From contig NW_026622808.1 of NCBI RefSeq assembly GCF_023065955.2, positions 30,888,475 to 30,952,474 on the forward strand: 64,000 nt of DNA, in the 5' to 3' direction. Every line of letters begins with the position of its first letter. The first letter of the stretch is position 1. The notes beneath the pieces are model-generated. The model made no database searches and had not been told where the DNA came from. It saw nothing but the letters and a program-made list of their open reading frames with translations. The position numbers and the translations under genes are program-made. Of this stretch, positions 1-12,181 are shown piece after piece. This stretch comes from Ursus arctos. Taxonomy: Eukaryota; Chordata; Mammalia; Carnivora; Ursidae.

Positions 1-103
1 ATTGATATGTAAAAGTAATCAGTGGCAGGACTTCCCCTTCACATCAGATTTAACATTCCATAAACAGACCAAGACAGACAAGAGAGGTTCCAAAATTAGT
101 TAC
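1..103 (-). other. SETD2: SETD2 intron 15, first 103 bases
   Basis: The sequence begins with the exon 15 donor (GTAACT at 103-98 on the minus strand). Nothing else is recognisable in this short piece. Confidence 0.9.
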
Positions 104-773
104 CTGTACAATTGGTGGAGTTGTCTGTGAATAGGGTGATGTCACACCATAGACAGTTGGACAAGTCTGTCCTTGATAATATATGGTTGCTTGAGACTGT
201 GCAGGAGAATACTGCTGCTGGACACTGACTGACTGTTGGTTTGAATCCCAAACACCATAATTCTGTCCTTGGACTGGGCCTGGGGCTGGCACTGGCAAGA
301 CAGTGACGCTAGAGTCTTGGTGTACCACACCATCACTTTGGGCCACATACTGTGAACTGGAAACTTCCACAGGGGCTGCCACGTGGGGCACCACTGGCAC
401 AGGTGGAGGGGCAGCAAGGGGTTCTGTAGAATGTCCCACCAAGGGCTGAGAATGATCGTAAGGAGCAGGAGAACACACAGGGTCCATGTTGGGTGTGGGA
501 AGGAGCACCTTTCCAGCATTAGGGTTGCTGGGATCCACATAGGCCTGCATGGGATAACCTGGTGGGTAGCCAGCGAAGGGGTGATGAGGGGCACTGTAAC
601 CAAGAGAGTCATAGGGCAGTGGAGACGTCATTCCCAGGGTCTGCAACTGCTGCTGTTGTTTCTGAGCCTCCCGCTGAGCCACCTCTTGCTCAAACAACTT
701 CCGACGCTCCTCTGTAGAAAGTTTATTGCGGTCTTTAATTCGTACTTTCTTTTTAGAAGTTGGTGTATCATAT
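104..773 (-). CDS. SETD2: SETD2 exon 15, Gln/Pro-rich region before WW domain
   Basis: The 670-base exon (acceptor tctag before ATATGATACACC, donor GTAACT) encodes 223 residues. It starts with a basic helical stretch (KKKVRIKDRNKLSTEERRKL, then FEQEVAQREAQKQQQQ) and continues into low-complexity Pro/Gln/Tyr-rich sequence (HHPFAGYPPGYPMQ; SVSVQQQYSPAQSQ) ending PIVQ in phase 0. In the family this region has low complexity and autoinhibitory or solubility roles; the WW and SRI domains follow in exons beyond the window. An open frame running past 104 toward position 50 is intron read-through, not coding. Confidence 0.97.
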
Positions 774-2499
774 CTAGAAAGAAAATAGTAAGAGCATCAC
801 AAACGTTTTTCCAAATCAAGGACACAATCAAAGCATTAATAAAGGTTATGTCACTCAATACTAAACCACTAATCACACCAACTCCAATTTGGCATTGGTT
901 AAAAATCAGTCAAAATTACTTAAGGAATCCTGCAGATAAAAGAGAATCCCAAGAAAACATTTAGATGAAAATAATAACTTTATCTTTATTCTCAGATTCT
1001 AGAACTTCAAATTAAAGATACATATAATATTCTAAACGGGTTCTTCTTTATAGTTGCATAGTCTTCTATACAGTTCTAGGTCTACAAACTCTGAAATTAA
1101 AACAAAATCCACGAATAAAAGCTACAGAATTTGATGTTTATCTGACCACATATATTTATGACAAATTCAACAAAGAGCAGTTAAGTGAAGGATGAGAATG
1201 CACACATAAAAGTATGGGGAGTTATATGCACCTCCTCTTCTCTGTGCAACACCAAATATAATATTTTACTGCTAAGCCTAATGCCCTGTGATGGTTTTGA
1301 CAAGGCCTCCTGGAAACCATCAGCTTTTAACATTCACAAGAAGAGAACTGAGGGCTTAAAAGAGTTTGTTGTGAAGTTCTATGGAGTGAATCAAACTTTT
1401 GAGAAAGTACTCTTGGCAAAAGCTTAAAAACGACAACTAATTTCAAGAGGTTTCATTGCAAAGAAATATCTAAGAACAGCTTCACGGACATTTATCCAAA
1501 TAACAAAAAACATACTGTCTAAAAAACTCTAAGCTGAAAATTTCCTTTAAAATGTGAATGGGATGGTAGTATCCTTAGTTGCCTGCCAGAAACAAATGCA
1601 AATAGTCTACAGAAGAAAGCACCTTAAATCCAGGCTTCAGTGAATTCCCACAGATCAAATTCTGAAGAACACGATGAGTTCATTAGAAAATAAAATTATA
1701 CATATATCTATATAAACAAATGAGAGGAAGAAACCCACAAAAGCTACTGGTACTGGAATTATGCAATACATTAAATGTAAGAGACATTTAATATGTTTAA
1801 TGAAATAAGAGGCTATGAAAAATATTACTAAGGAATGGGACCATAAAAAACTATCAGGTCGATCTGAAAAAGAACCCCACGAAACATCTAGAGAGGAAAA
1901 CGAGTGGAAATTAAAACCAATTATCATATAAAATAGAGCATGCACATACCTGACAATCAACAATTCTACTCACATACCCAAGAGACCCTGTCGCACACGT
2001 ACATCATGTACACCAAAATCAGATAACAGCACTACACATAATAGAAAAAGCATCACAACAAAATGTTACACACAGCAATGAGAGTGAATAAACTGACACA
2101 GAAAATTGTGGATAAATCTTAGCAATACAATAACAAGTGAAAACAAAGTACCCTCAAATTAAATGCAGAAGAGCAGACTTTTCATAAAGTTAAAAACTAA
2201 TATATTATTTTAAAATATATATTAAAGGACATAAAATGGTATTTTAAAAAAGGAAAGCCAGGGTATAATGAACACAGGATGCAAGATGACGTCATCCCAA
2301 GTAGTAAAGGCAGGGGATAGTATAGAAAGAAGGGGCTTAGCTAGATTTATATGATGGTTAAGATGACAGCACAAAAGCATTATAATATATGGAGAAGTTG
2401 ATGCACCAAAATGGTAAGTGTCATGAACCAAGAAATAATCCAACCTTCAATTCAATGTCCCTAAGATCCACAGTATGGTTAAGCAAGAGTTCAGATCTG

Positions 2500-3535
2500 A
2501 AGAGAATTAGTAACATAGAAAACGATCCTCAAATTCAAAAAGCTCAATGAATTTCAACCAGAGAAAAGAAAAAGAAATCCTCATATAAACATAGGGTAGT
2601 GATACTGCAGAACACCAAATACAAAGAGAGCATCTTAAAAGCAGACCAACAGAAAAGCCAGGTTACTTAAAGAACAATTAGACCAAGAAGTTTCACAAGA
2701 GAAATAAGGGAAGCCAGAAGACTAAAGAATAACAGCTTCAAAGCGTTGAGAAAAACTTTTATTTTTTTTATATTTATTTTTTTTTTAATTTTTTTTTTTT
2801 TAAGGATTTTATTTATTTATTTGACAGAGATAGAGACAGCCAGCGAGAGAGGGAACACAAGCAGGGGGAGTGTGAGAGGAAGAAGCAGGCTCATAGCAGA
2901 GGAGCCTGACGTGGGGCTCGATCCCACAACGCCGGGATCACGCCCTGAGCCGAAGGCAGACGCTTAACCGCTGTGCCACCCAGGCGACCCGAGAAAAACT
3001 TTTAACTCAGTAAAACTTCCTTTTAAAAATGAGAGTCCATGTTCACATAAAGACTCATACATATACAAGTCTTACACTTGTCATATTCACAACAGCCATC
3101 TGGAAACAATCCAAATGCCTATCAACTAATGATTTATAAACAAAGTCTGGTATACCTACCCAATGGACTACCACTCATTAATAAAAAGGAACTACTGAGA
3201 CAGATAATAACATGAATGGATCTCGAATGCAATCTGCTAAGTGGAAGACACATCAAATGCTATCTAGAGTATGATGCCATATATACACGACAGTCTGGAA
3301 AAGACAAAACCAGAGGGTCAGAGAGCAGAGCAGTGGCTGGCGGCCAGGAACTAGGGGTAGGAGAAGGGGACCACCTACAACGAGCTCAAGAGAATTCTCT
3401 AAGATGACAGAAATGTCTATATGATGACTGTGGGTGGTTACCTAACTGCAGGCATTTAAGTAAGTAAGACAAGTAAGTGTAAGACAAAACACATTGAATA
3501 TTTCTGTAAATAATTTATATCTACTCATTAAATAA
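2500..3535 (+). mobile_element. Old LINE-1 relic, interrupted by a SINE
   Basis: Plus-strand phrases such as caatccaaatgcctatcaac, atgaatggatctcgaatgc and a closing aataaagctg at 3530 are typical of old mammalian LINE-1 3' ends. The CAN-SINE at 2762-2990 splits it. Boundaries are approximate. Confidence 0.65.
2762..2990 (-). mobile_element. CAN-SINE
   Basis: tRNA-derived carnivore SINE: T-rich tail, CT-region with ccagcgagagaggg, and tRNA-like head ending ccacccaggcg. Perfect 14-base target duplication gagaaaaactttta at 2748-2761 and 2991-3004. Belongs to the 'catagc(g/a)gaggagcctga' subfamily. Confidence 0.95.
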
Positions 3536-4227
3536 AGCTGATTTTTAAAACTGAGGGTGAGCAATGCAAACAAAGAAGATATTTTAGACAAAAACTGAAA
3601 AAATAAGATGAACAAAAAGTCACTAATATAATCTTTTAAAGAAAGGTCTGAGGAGAAAGAGGAGAACAAAGAAACTGATAAATGTAAAAAAATTAGTAAG
3701 CCAGTTTGTGTACATACAAAAAACTGACAATAACTGACGGGAAGAAGGAGCAACAAGAAATTATAACACTGGACAATAACAGCATATAAATTGGGAAGGC
3801 TGAATGATCAGAGTATCCTAAAGTACTAATATTGTTCAGGACATTGATTAGCTTTAGATTTTACTTAAGTGAAACAACAGGTTAAAGAAATGCCACAAAG
3901 AATTAAAAAAAAAAATCAGCCATAAAGCTATTTATCTATCAGACACAGAAAAGCTGAAAGTAAAAGGAAGGAAAAAATACATATTGGTTATACCCTACCA
4001 ACAGGAAGATAGCATACTTCTATTACCATCAAATGAAACAGACTCTAAAGCAAGTTCAATAAAATTGAAGAACTGGTATAATACAAACCGATTAATGGCA
4101 ATTAAATTTGAAATTTAACAAAAATTTAAATATTGCAAACCATAACAGTATCTAGAACTAGATTATTATAAAACTGCACTATCAAAAGAGTAGTTCAAAT
4201 AGTACTTATGGAGAAATTTAAATTCTT

Positions 4228-4428
4228 TTTTTTTTTTTTTTCTTAAAGATTTTATTTATTTATTTGACAGAGAGACAGCCAGAGAGAGAGGAAACACAAC
4301 AGGGGGAGCGGGAGAGGAAGAAGCAGGCTCCCAGCGGAGGAGCCTGATGTGGGACTCGATCCTGGAACGCCGGGATCACGCCCTGAGCCGAAGGCAGACG
4401 CCTAACGACTACGCTACCCAGGTGCCCC
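4228..4428 (-). mobile_element. CAN-SINE
   Basis: Minus orientation, with a perfect 17-base target duplication gagaaatttaaattctt at 4211-4227 and 4429-4445. Confidence 0.95.
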
Positions 4429-4739
4429 GAGAAATTTAAATTCTTAAACACTTTACTTTGAAGAGAAAAATGCTGAAATTTAATGAGCTAAAAATCCCAA
4501 TTATTCCAATTAAAAATTGAAAAAGTATATACAATAACCCCAAAAAAGTGGAAGAAAATAAAACATGACTAGAAACCAATTACCAAAATAAAAAAATACT
4601 GTTATTCTGTGATTTATACTGGAGGTACTTCTAGCAAAATAGCAAGAGCAAGGCAAAAGGACTAGAAAGGAAAAACAAAAATTTACACGATGGGGACTAC
4701 TGACAAAGACAAAAAAAAAGGGGGGGGGCAAAACCCCCT

Positions 4740-5925
4740 ATACTTTTGAAATATCAGTGAGAGTTCTATATGGTCACCAAACACAAGATCGATATACAAA
4801 AGTCAACTGCATACTACACACCAGCAACAAGCTGAAAATATAACAAAAAATTAAGGTCCTCAGAAATGAATATACCAAGATACCTAAGTCTTTCTGGAGG
4901 AAACTATAAACAAGGAGATTAATGAAAAAATATTTAAAATATTAAAGAAGACCTAACTAGAACAGAGCATATCCGAATACTCAATTTGAATATAGGAACA
5001 GGAATACTCAAAACTATAAAGATGGCAAGTCTCCTCAGAATCATCTTGGTGGGAGGGGAGGTAGGGGTAGGTGGAGAGGGGGTAGAGGGAGTAGGAGAAA
5101 TCTGAAAAGTAGATCTTAAGGAGAACAAGTCTCAGAAAAGAAATGACATCCCAGGAGATCAAATAGGGGTTTGCCCTACTTGCTATCAAGACTTAATATG
5201 AGATCCAAAACAGATCCTCCCACATAAAAAACTTATTAGAAAGAGACAGTGCTGCAATCAAGGAGAAAGGATGGGCTTTCAAGTAAATGGTGCAGAGACA
5301 ATTGGGTATCCACTTAGAAAAAAATGAAACCATATCTCTACCTCACAACATATACAAAAATTAATTCCCAATAAATTAAGCACAAGAAAAGAAAGGAAAG
5401 GAAAGGAAAGGAAAGGAAAAGAAAGAAAAAAGAAAAGAAAAGAAAAGAAAAGAAAAGAAAAGAAAAGAAAAGAAAAGAAGAGGTATCATCACCTCAATGA
5501 TAGGGAAGAATTTCTTAAAACACAGCACTAACCACGAAGGAAACATACATGTGATATATTCAACTACACCATAATTAATAAATTCTATATATCAAAAGAC
5601 ACGAGAGCTAAAATACAAGCCACAAACTGGGAAAAAAATACTTGCAAAAATTATTACCCAAGCAGAATTATATTTAGAATATAAAGAATCCCTAAAAAAT
5701 AAATCCTAAACTCCAAAAGATAAATACTAAATGAACAGCACCTATAAAAAGACACTTCACAGAAAAGGAAACAGGAATGGCCAATCAATATATGACAAGA
5801 TGGTCAATCTACTTAGCAATTAGGGTAATGCAAATTAAAATCATGATGAATATACTATTTCAAACCCTGACAATCCCAAATTAAAAATTTTGGCAATTGC
5901 ACTATATGACTGTAATCAAAAAATA
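4740..5925 (+). mobile_element. Old LINE-1 ORF2 relic
   Basis: Plus-strand matches to the ORF2 3' region: tacaaaaattaattccc, gccacaaactgggaaaa, atggccaatcaatatatgac and gtaatgcaaattaaaatcat. It is full of stops. A microsatellite has grown inside it at 5385-5481. Boundaries are approximate. Confidence 0.7.
5385..5481 (+). repeat. Microsatellite (AAAGG)n then (AAAGA)n
   Basis: About 97 bases of pure purine on the plus strand with a motif switch near 5418-5430. Confidence 0.95.
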
Positions 5926-5930
5926 AATTT

Positions 5931-6123
5931 TATTTTTACAAGATTTATTTATTTGTTTGAGGGGGGAGCACATGAGTGGGGGGAGGGGCAGAGGGAGAGG
6001 GAGAAGCAGACTCCCTGCTGAGTAGGGTTAGGGTTAGGGTTAGGGACTCGATCCCAGGACCCTGGAACCATGACCTGAGCTGAAAGCAGACGCTTAACCA
6101 ACTGAGCCACCCAGGCACCCCCC
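5931..6123 (-). mobile_element. CAN-SINE with internal telomere-like block
   Basis: Minus orientation; flanks share aaaataaattt (about 5920-5930 and 6124-6134). The middle of the element, normally a variant of gcagggagcccgatg, is replaced by TTAGGG units at 6023-6045. Confidence 0.9.
6023..6045 (+). repeat. Telomere-like (TTAGGG) block, just under four units
   Basis: TAGGG followed by three perfect TTAGGG units within a SINE. Probably local expansion of a gagtaggg-like SINE motif, not a chromosomal fusion scar. Confidence 0.9.
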
Positions 6124-6585
6124 AAAATAAATTTAACTTTAAAAAAACTTCTCTGGAATAAATGTTTTCTAGTACCCAGTGGGTCATCATGTGGCTTGTT
6201 TTTCTACAAGCATGACAAAGACAGCCTCTGACATAGGGATCAATCAGCATTTTGACTGGTATGGCACAAGATTCACTAGAAAACAAAGTTCTGGCTTTTG
6301 AAGATTTACCATTATCTTTGAAGAGTTATTTCCCACCAATCTCCACTCCCCTTTAAAGAACAAATCTTTGGCTTCTCAAATAGCATTTAAATGTTATCAA
6401 GTAGAAACCTAGTCTTCACTGTCAAAAAAGATTCTACCTCAATATTTATCAGTTAAGTTTTATACTCACTGATTATCAAGAAAATATATTTACTCCAAAA
6501 CCCCTTGGTGCCCAAAATCAGAAGTATTGACTTGGGAACTTTTTGACTGGCTCAGAAAAGAGAGTAACTCACACAGGCCACTTAC

Positions 6586-6769
6586 CTGTCATCTGGCCTT
6601 TTTGTTCCCCGCTCATAGGCAGAAGAAGGTGGTGAGAGAGAGCCCCTTCGTTTCCTTTTCTCTTTATTTTGAGTTTGCTTGTCTGGGTCTCTCTCTCTTG
6701 ACCTGTTAGGAGTCTTTGGGGCAGCTGTTTGATCTCTGAAGCCAACAGCATCCCTTCCTCGTTCAGTTA
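6586..6769 (-). CDS. SETD2: SETD2 exon 14, basic Arg/Lys-rich segment
   Basis: The 184-base exon (acceptor cccttag, donor GTAAGT) completes the split codon and reads TERGRDAVGFRDQTAAPKTP, then NRSRERDPDKQTQNKEKRKR, a Ser/Pro stretch (SLSPPSSAYERG) and TKRPDD. The KEKRKRR cluster is a plausible nuclear localisation signal. No folded domain is seen. Phases (1 in, 2 out) agree with exons 13 and 15. Confidence 0.96.
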
Positions 6770-9610
6770 CTAAGGGAAAAGGGTTTTTAAAAATTTACTT
6801 GGCAGACTCTTCTCCATCATGATAGCATGTCAACTGTATAATACAATTTCTATCCAACAAATGGGTCTATGGACTCCTCCCTCACAGGCCCATCTGGAAT
6901 TTGGATGAGACACAAGGTGTTGTGTGTGCACACAATCTACTTCCTGAAAGTCTCTGCCATGAATTTTCTTTTCCACCTTCCCCAAACTCTCAGTCCAAGC
7001 CTTCAACGTTTCTAACAAGTTCTGTGGAACACACGCATGCAAAATGTTCCCATTACCTTTAACAAAGCAGTCTGCTTGTAGTTCAAAATGTAAAAGCCTT
7101 CTACTGGCCCTGTAACTCTGCACATTTACAGTTTATAGAAGAGCAGTCTGGCATGCTAAGCATAAAAACCTCAAAGGGAAAAAGTCTCTTCAATAAAAAA
7201 AAAGGGGGGGGATTAGACAATTTTTTTTAACAACTACCATTTCAAAAAAAAACAAAAAACATTACAAACACAGGATGACGATAGGTGATAACTCAGCAAG
7301 TTATCAAAGCCAGAGAGCTACATCTTCAAAAAAAGAATGCCATTTTCCTACTGAAAGATAATACTACTAACCTTTTCTACTCAGCTTCTTTACCTAGAAT
7401 GGTCCTCACTCAATTCCACTGTCACTGCTCCCAAAAGCTGTGCTAGGTATTACTTTTCACTGACCACACCTCCTACTTTCTCATCCCCCTAAGAAGTCTA
7501 GATCCCACAACTGAATATTTTAATATAAATTAATTGGTACTACATGCTGCTGCTTTGTTAGCACTGCTACCCTGATTAATCAGATAGCCCTCTTCTTCTT
7601 AAGAGAATTTCTTATAAAATATCTCTCATAGCACAAAGCAGATTCACAATAAACATGAACAATTTTTCTTTTTCTCACCTCAGAAAAACATCCTATTACT
7701 TGTTTTCTTCCCTAGAGTCAGGGTTAGGTTTACATATGCCATTCTTGTAGTTCTCCTGTTGGTGGGCTCAAAACTCCATTTATTTGCAAAAACGGTTAAT
7801 CAATGGCCATGTATGAGCATTTGTCAGTGAGAACAGAACTCATCTCTACCACACACTAGTAGAAAATGCTATACAATTAAAACAACTGTTCAGCTCACAG
7901 GGTATCGGAGCACAACACCCTTTTGTGAAGTACTACTATCTAGTTTTATCTGGGTCGGCCCATGACTACTCTATTTCCTTCTTAAAACAAGGTTCTTTGT
8001 GCTGGTATTAACTTCCTTAAAATGTAGCTATTTCTTCACTATATCCTGGTAAAGTAAGAAAAGGAATCATACTAACAGTTCATATTCTGACTCTGCGTCT
8101 TAGAATATGTGAGGTAGAGAAGTAGTTTCATTTATTCTGGCTGATTATTTTCATATTATAAAATGAAAGTAAAGCTAGACTACATATTTCCCAAAATATT
8201 TAACAGTGCTTAGGAATTTTAAAAGTTCTGAGCTCTTTAATTGCTTGACATTGAGGGGTAACACAGAAGCCAGGCTTTAATTATAACTATTTCTTATAAA
8301 AAGCCTGAGACTGATGGGGGGGGGGGGCGCGTATGTGCAGGAGAGACTAAAGTCGGCACACAAAAGGGGCTTCCTGAAAAGACTATAGTCATCCATTATA
8401 GACAATTTTCAGAAGGCATCTCTCAGAGGGCACACCAGACTAGGTATCTGCAAAATATTGGGGGGAAACCCTCATAGATATTTAAGTTTTGCCCATCTTG
8501 CTAATGATTTCAACTCACTGAACCCAAGGAAGCTAGGCTCTGATGGCCAAGTTTACAGTGCCACTGGTTTTGCCAACCAGCACTCCTCAACCCTGCCTTT
8601 TTCTTATGGGAGAAATTCTCTGTAGCCGTAAATAGGATGTTTGGCTTTGAAGAAACTAAACCAATAGAGTTAAAAATATCCAAAACAAAAATAAAACCCC
8701 AACAACGATGCAAGGTACACCTCACACAGCTTTAACCTATAAGATTATTTAACCAATAAGATTTAAGATTATAAAAAGCTCTTCATGCCAAAAATAGAGA
8801 AAAAGACCAAAAACAAAACAAAACAAAAAAGAAACAAAAAGGATAAAAACCCAAAAATATGATCACACTGGCTCCTTCCCTCTATTTATGTTGGGTCAAT
8901 ACTGGAGGGCTCAAGAGATCGACAATAGCCACGATATTTGATCTACTGCTTTCATCTTTAAAGAAGCATATTGGAAAATAACCAAGCGGTAAAACCTAGA
9001 AACCAGACTACCATAGCCTACCTGTTATCTTTTCTGTAATAATGATTCTTTTTCCTTTTTCCCCCCAAGATTTTTAAGTAATCTCTACACCCAATGTGGG
9101 GCTCGAACCTACAACCCTGAAATCAAGAGTCATCTGTTCTACCGACCTAGCCTGTCAGGCACCCCGGTAATAATGATTCTTAACCTTGTAAGGGATCACT
9201 GACTTCCTGAGAATCTGATGAAAGTTCTGAATTTTCCCCAGAAAAATTAATGTAAATAAAGGATTTTGCATATAAACATCTATAGGTAAAGACTTACACA
9301 AACATTTAGAAATACAGGTTTAACAATGCCTGCTCTAGAGAACAAATAAATGGAAGAAAAGCTACTAAAAGCCACGACTTCAAGGAAAGCAACAACACAG
9401 GCAGTGAAAAGGGACATCCCCTGTGGCAAAAATTCATTAAGAAAGAATAAAAAGGCAAGTTTCCAAACGTCTATACCAAATATTTCATTTACCTAATTAT
9501 ACACTGTCCAGTTTCAAAAACAAAATAGCTAAAGTTCTTTCATTTACCTCTGCATATTTCCAAAAGAGTATTTGTAAAGCCATATACACAGAGTACCTCT
9601 GAATACCTAC
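6770..9610 (-). other. SETD2: SETD2 intron 13
   Basis: A 2.8-kb intron, largely unique-looking. It holds an old tRNA-type SINE with clear target duplications at 9051-9166, a G-run at 8317-8327 followed by CGCG, and A-rich tracts near 7195 and 8805. No gene-like frame is credible in 6770-9050. Confidence 0.85.
9051..9166 (-). mobile_element. Old tRNA-type SINE (short CAN-SINE form)
   Basis: A short element without a CT-rich region: cacccaatgtggggctcgaa in minus orientation, ending gtcaggcacccc. Perfect 15-base duplication gtaataatgattctt at 9036-9050 and 9167-9181. Confidence 0.9.
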
Positions 9611-9659
9611 TTGTGTTCTCCTTTTCAGTTTGACTTTTCTTTGGAATTCGATATACCTC
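9611..9659 (-). CDS. SETD2: SETD2 exon 13 (49 bases)
   Basis: This short exon (acceptor ttgcag, donor GTAGGT) encodes EVYRIPKKSQTEKENT plus one base. The sequence EVYRIPKK matches the known protein directly after WKDLK. The next codon, split with exon 14, reads ATA (Ile) where I recall Thr in human. It stands alone between the 23.5-kb intron 12 and the 2.8-kb intron 13, and its donor departs from consensus at +4 (GTAGGT), so skipping is plausible and would shift the frame. Confidence 0.94.
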
Positions 9660-9860
9660 CTGCAAAAATAAACCAAGAGAAGGGTTATTAGTATGGAGTG
9701 GAAGTGGTGATTGTGTTGAAGCTGACCGAATTCACATGGCGACAAAGAAACAGGAACAGGCTAGTATTTAATTATTCTCCAAAATTTGACTTACATCTAG
9801 CTTTAAGTAAAAATAGATGCTGGTCCCTTAAAAACAAGTAAAAATTTGTAGCATATAAGC

Positions 9861-9889
9861 TACACATATACACATACACACACACACAT
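9861..9889 (+). repeat. Short (CA)n microsatellite
   Basis: Imperfect CA/TA units. Confidence 0.8.
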
Positions 9890-10874
9890 TTATTATGTAT
9901 ATGTATGTTTCATTTTGTTTTTTAAACATCTACCAAGAGGTTTGCATGATCTCATTAGCCAAGTAGCAGACTAAGTAACTGGGACTTTATATTTCTGGCA
10001 GGAACATACTTTCTGATAATCTTCATTTTCATATGCTTTCTGCATATATAATGAAGTCATCTATAGTTTCTTTACTGAGAGTATTCATAAGAACAATTCT
10101 AACCGCCCACTTGCCATCCCTATTTAAGGGAAGAAGGGTTAGTAATTACTTAGCTACATAAAAACACCTCAGAAAAACTGTATAAAACCGTATGTGTAAA
10201 GACAATGCCTGTTGTTCAGATTTTTCTATAAATGCAAAACCAACGTGACTAATGGCCAAATGTAATATTTCCTTTCATACTGTTATTTTAAAAAAGATAA
10301 GCATTAGATCATTGGTGCTCTTGAAACAGCATCTAATAGTGTACCAAAATTGTTCTTGACAAATGTAAGCTATGTTTTTAAGCCCTGAATACCTTTTCTT
10401 GATGTAGGAATCTAAGGCTTAGAACATGTTATGTCCCCTGACAATCCCTTGCTGTTCTAGTCATCAAGTAGCTCAACATTTCCTTATCCAGTCACCTTGG
10501 TTTAAGTGGGCGAATGGCAAATCCACACATTCTCAATGGTATATCACATGATACTCTCCCTTTAGAGTAATCTCTTAATATTGACCATATCTATATGATT
10601 TGGTAACTCCATTTTTTTTTTTTAGCAATTACACTCCAAGAAAATCAAAGAACTCCTCTTTCCACATGATTATTGGTTCTAGCATATTTGTGGAAAGTAA
10701 GAAATAATCCACATGCCATACAACTGAGGCAGGGTCAAAATTTAATATTCAGTTACAATTAAAGATAATAAATATGGACCACACAGATCCTGGGCAATCT
10801 ATATGAATGTAGATTTTTTAGAAAAAAACCTTCAATACTCCACGCATGTTGATAAATTACCTAGTAAAGATGAT

Positions 10875-11075
10875 GATTGTCATGATTAGATGTGTACTTA
10901 TCCTGTGTGCCAGGTTATCATATTAAGCATTTCAAATGCATTACTTTTTTTGAGCTTCAAAACACCTCTATGAGGTAAGTACTATCATCTCCATTTTACA
11001 AATGAGAAAACCTACTTAAAAAACCTAGCAACCTGACCAAGGTTACAATGCTATCAGACAGCATGACTCCACAGC
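10875..11075 (-). mobile_element. MIR
   Basis: The core ccattttacaaatgagaaaa followed by gaccaaggttacaatgct is the reverse complement of the MIR tRNA-core region. Confidence 0.8.
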
Positions 11076-11225
11076 AATTTTATCTTCTGTACTAGATGAT
11101 ACAGGATATGGTAACAGTCAGCATTATCTGGGAAGGAATACCACTTTAGGAACTTAAGCATAAATGCAAGTGGCATCCTCTATTCCCCCAAGCCCTCTTT
11201 CCTATGTAGGACTTCCACTAGAGCT

Positions 11226-11402
11226 GTGATTCTCCACTCTGGCTGCACAATTAGACCACTCCAGGAAACTTTCATAGAAATACTGTGCCAGACAAATAAA
11301 ATCTAAAATTCTGGGCATGAGTCCCAGGCATCTGTATTTTTTTTTTTTTTTTAAGCTCTCCACACGATTCTGATGCCTACATGTAGAAGTTTGAGAACCG
11401 CT
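11226..11402. mobile_element. MER5-type DNA transposon relic
   Basis: Starts gctgtgattctccactctgg and ends gtttgagaaccgctga with an internal gggcatgagtcccaggcatc, the layout of a non-autonomous hAT element with near-palindromic ends. Confidence 0.7.
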
Positions 11403-12036
11403 GAACTACTAGCTTCTCTTAGCAGCCTTCACTCATTCCTCCTCACAAGGGAGAATCTGAGAGAACAAACTGTGTATGCCTGTCCTCAGCTCAAAGCCAC
11501 CTCAGGGTGGCTCCTCAGAGGAATGTCTGGAGTTGTCTAGCTGTCAGTGTCTAGCTGTGGGTAATAGTGGATCAGGGATAGATACAGTAAAGACAAAGCT
11601 GACACTCTTAGCTCTGACTCCTCTGTCCACCCCCCAGGGGGTTACCAAACTTGGGGGAAAAGTAAGAATGCCACTTATCAGCACCTACCCACACGGTAAG
11701 AAAAAACAAGTATTCTATAAATTTTTAAAGGCTTGAAAATGACTGCTGCATTTGGTACTCTGTAAATCTAGGCACTCCCAAAAGGTAACATGTTCATTCA
11801 TAAAGGGTGCTTAGAACATACAGATAATGCATGTCTGTGTTAACTAAGGATTACACAATTTTTACCTGTTCAGTTTCTTTTGCCTAAGGTCGGGCATTGC
11901 AAGTGTTCATTACAAGCATTTATACTAATTTATCACACAGATCTCAAGTTAGGACCCATTCTATGGTGGCAATGACCATACCAGAGGAAATGTTTCTCAA
12001 AAATATATTCTTAACTCCACCAAAAGTTTAGAGCAA

Positions 12037-12181
12037 CTGGGGGCTACTGGGTGGCTCAGTCAAAAGTATCTAACTTTTGATTTCGGCTCAGGTCACGATC
12101 TCAGGGTTGTGGGATCATGGAGTCTGCCTGAGATTCTCTCTCTCCCTCTACTCCTCCCCCACCCCCCCAAAAAACAAACAA
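12037..12181 (+). mobile_element. CAN-SINE, decayed
   Basis: Head ctactgggtggctcagtc and gggttgtgggatcatgg in plus orientation. Flanks aaaag(t/c)ttagagcaa at 12022-12036 and 12182-12196, one mismatch. Confidence 0.88.

Larger units (their letters stand above)
774..6585 (-). other. SETD2: SETD2 intron 14
   Basis: A 5.8-kb intron. From 774 to about 2450 it is AT-rich unique-looking sequence without a recognisable element. From about 2500 on it is mostly old LINE-1 relics with three antisense-to-plus CAN-SINEs and an AAAGG/AAAGA microsatellite, each listed separately. About 6140-6585 shows nothing further. Confidence 0.85.

Noticed and set aside
383..964. 193-codon open frame on the plus strand
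   Set aside because: Overlaps SETD2 exon 15 in antisense and continues into intron 14; no recognisable protein.
2746..2967. Short frames with repeated RGNTSRGSVRGRSRLIAEE-like translations (also near 47345 and 61748)
   Set aside because: Translations of CAN-SINE copies, not genes.
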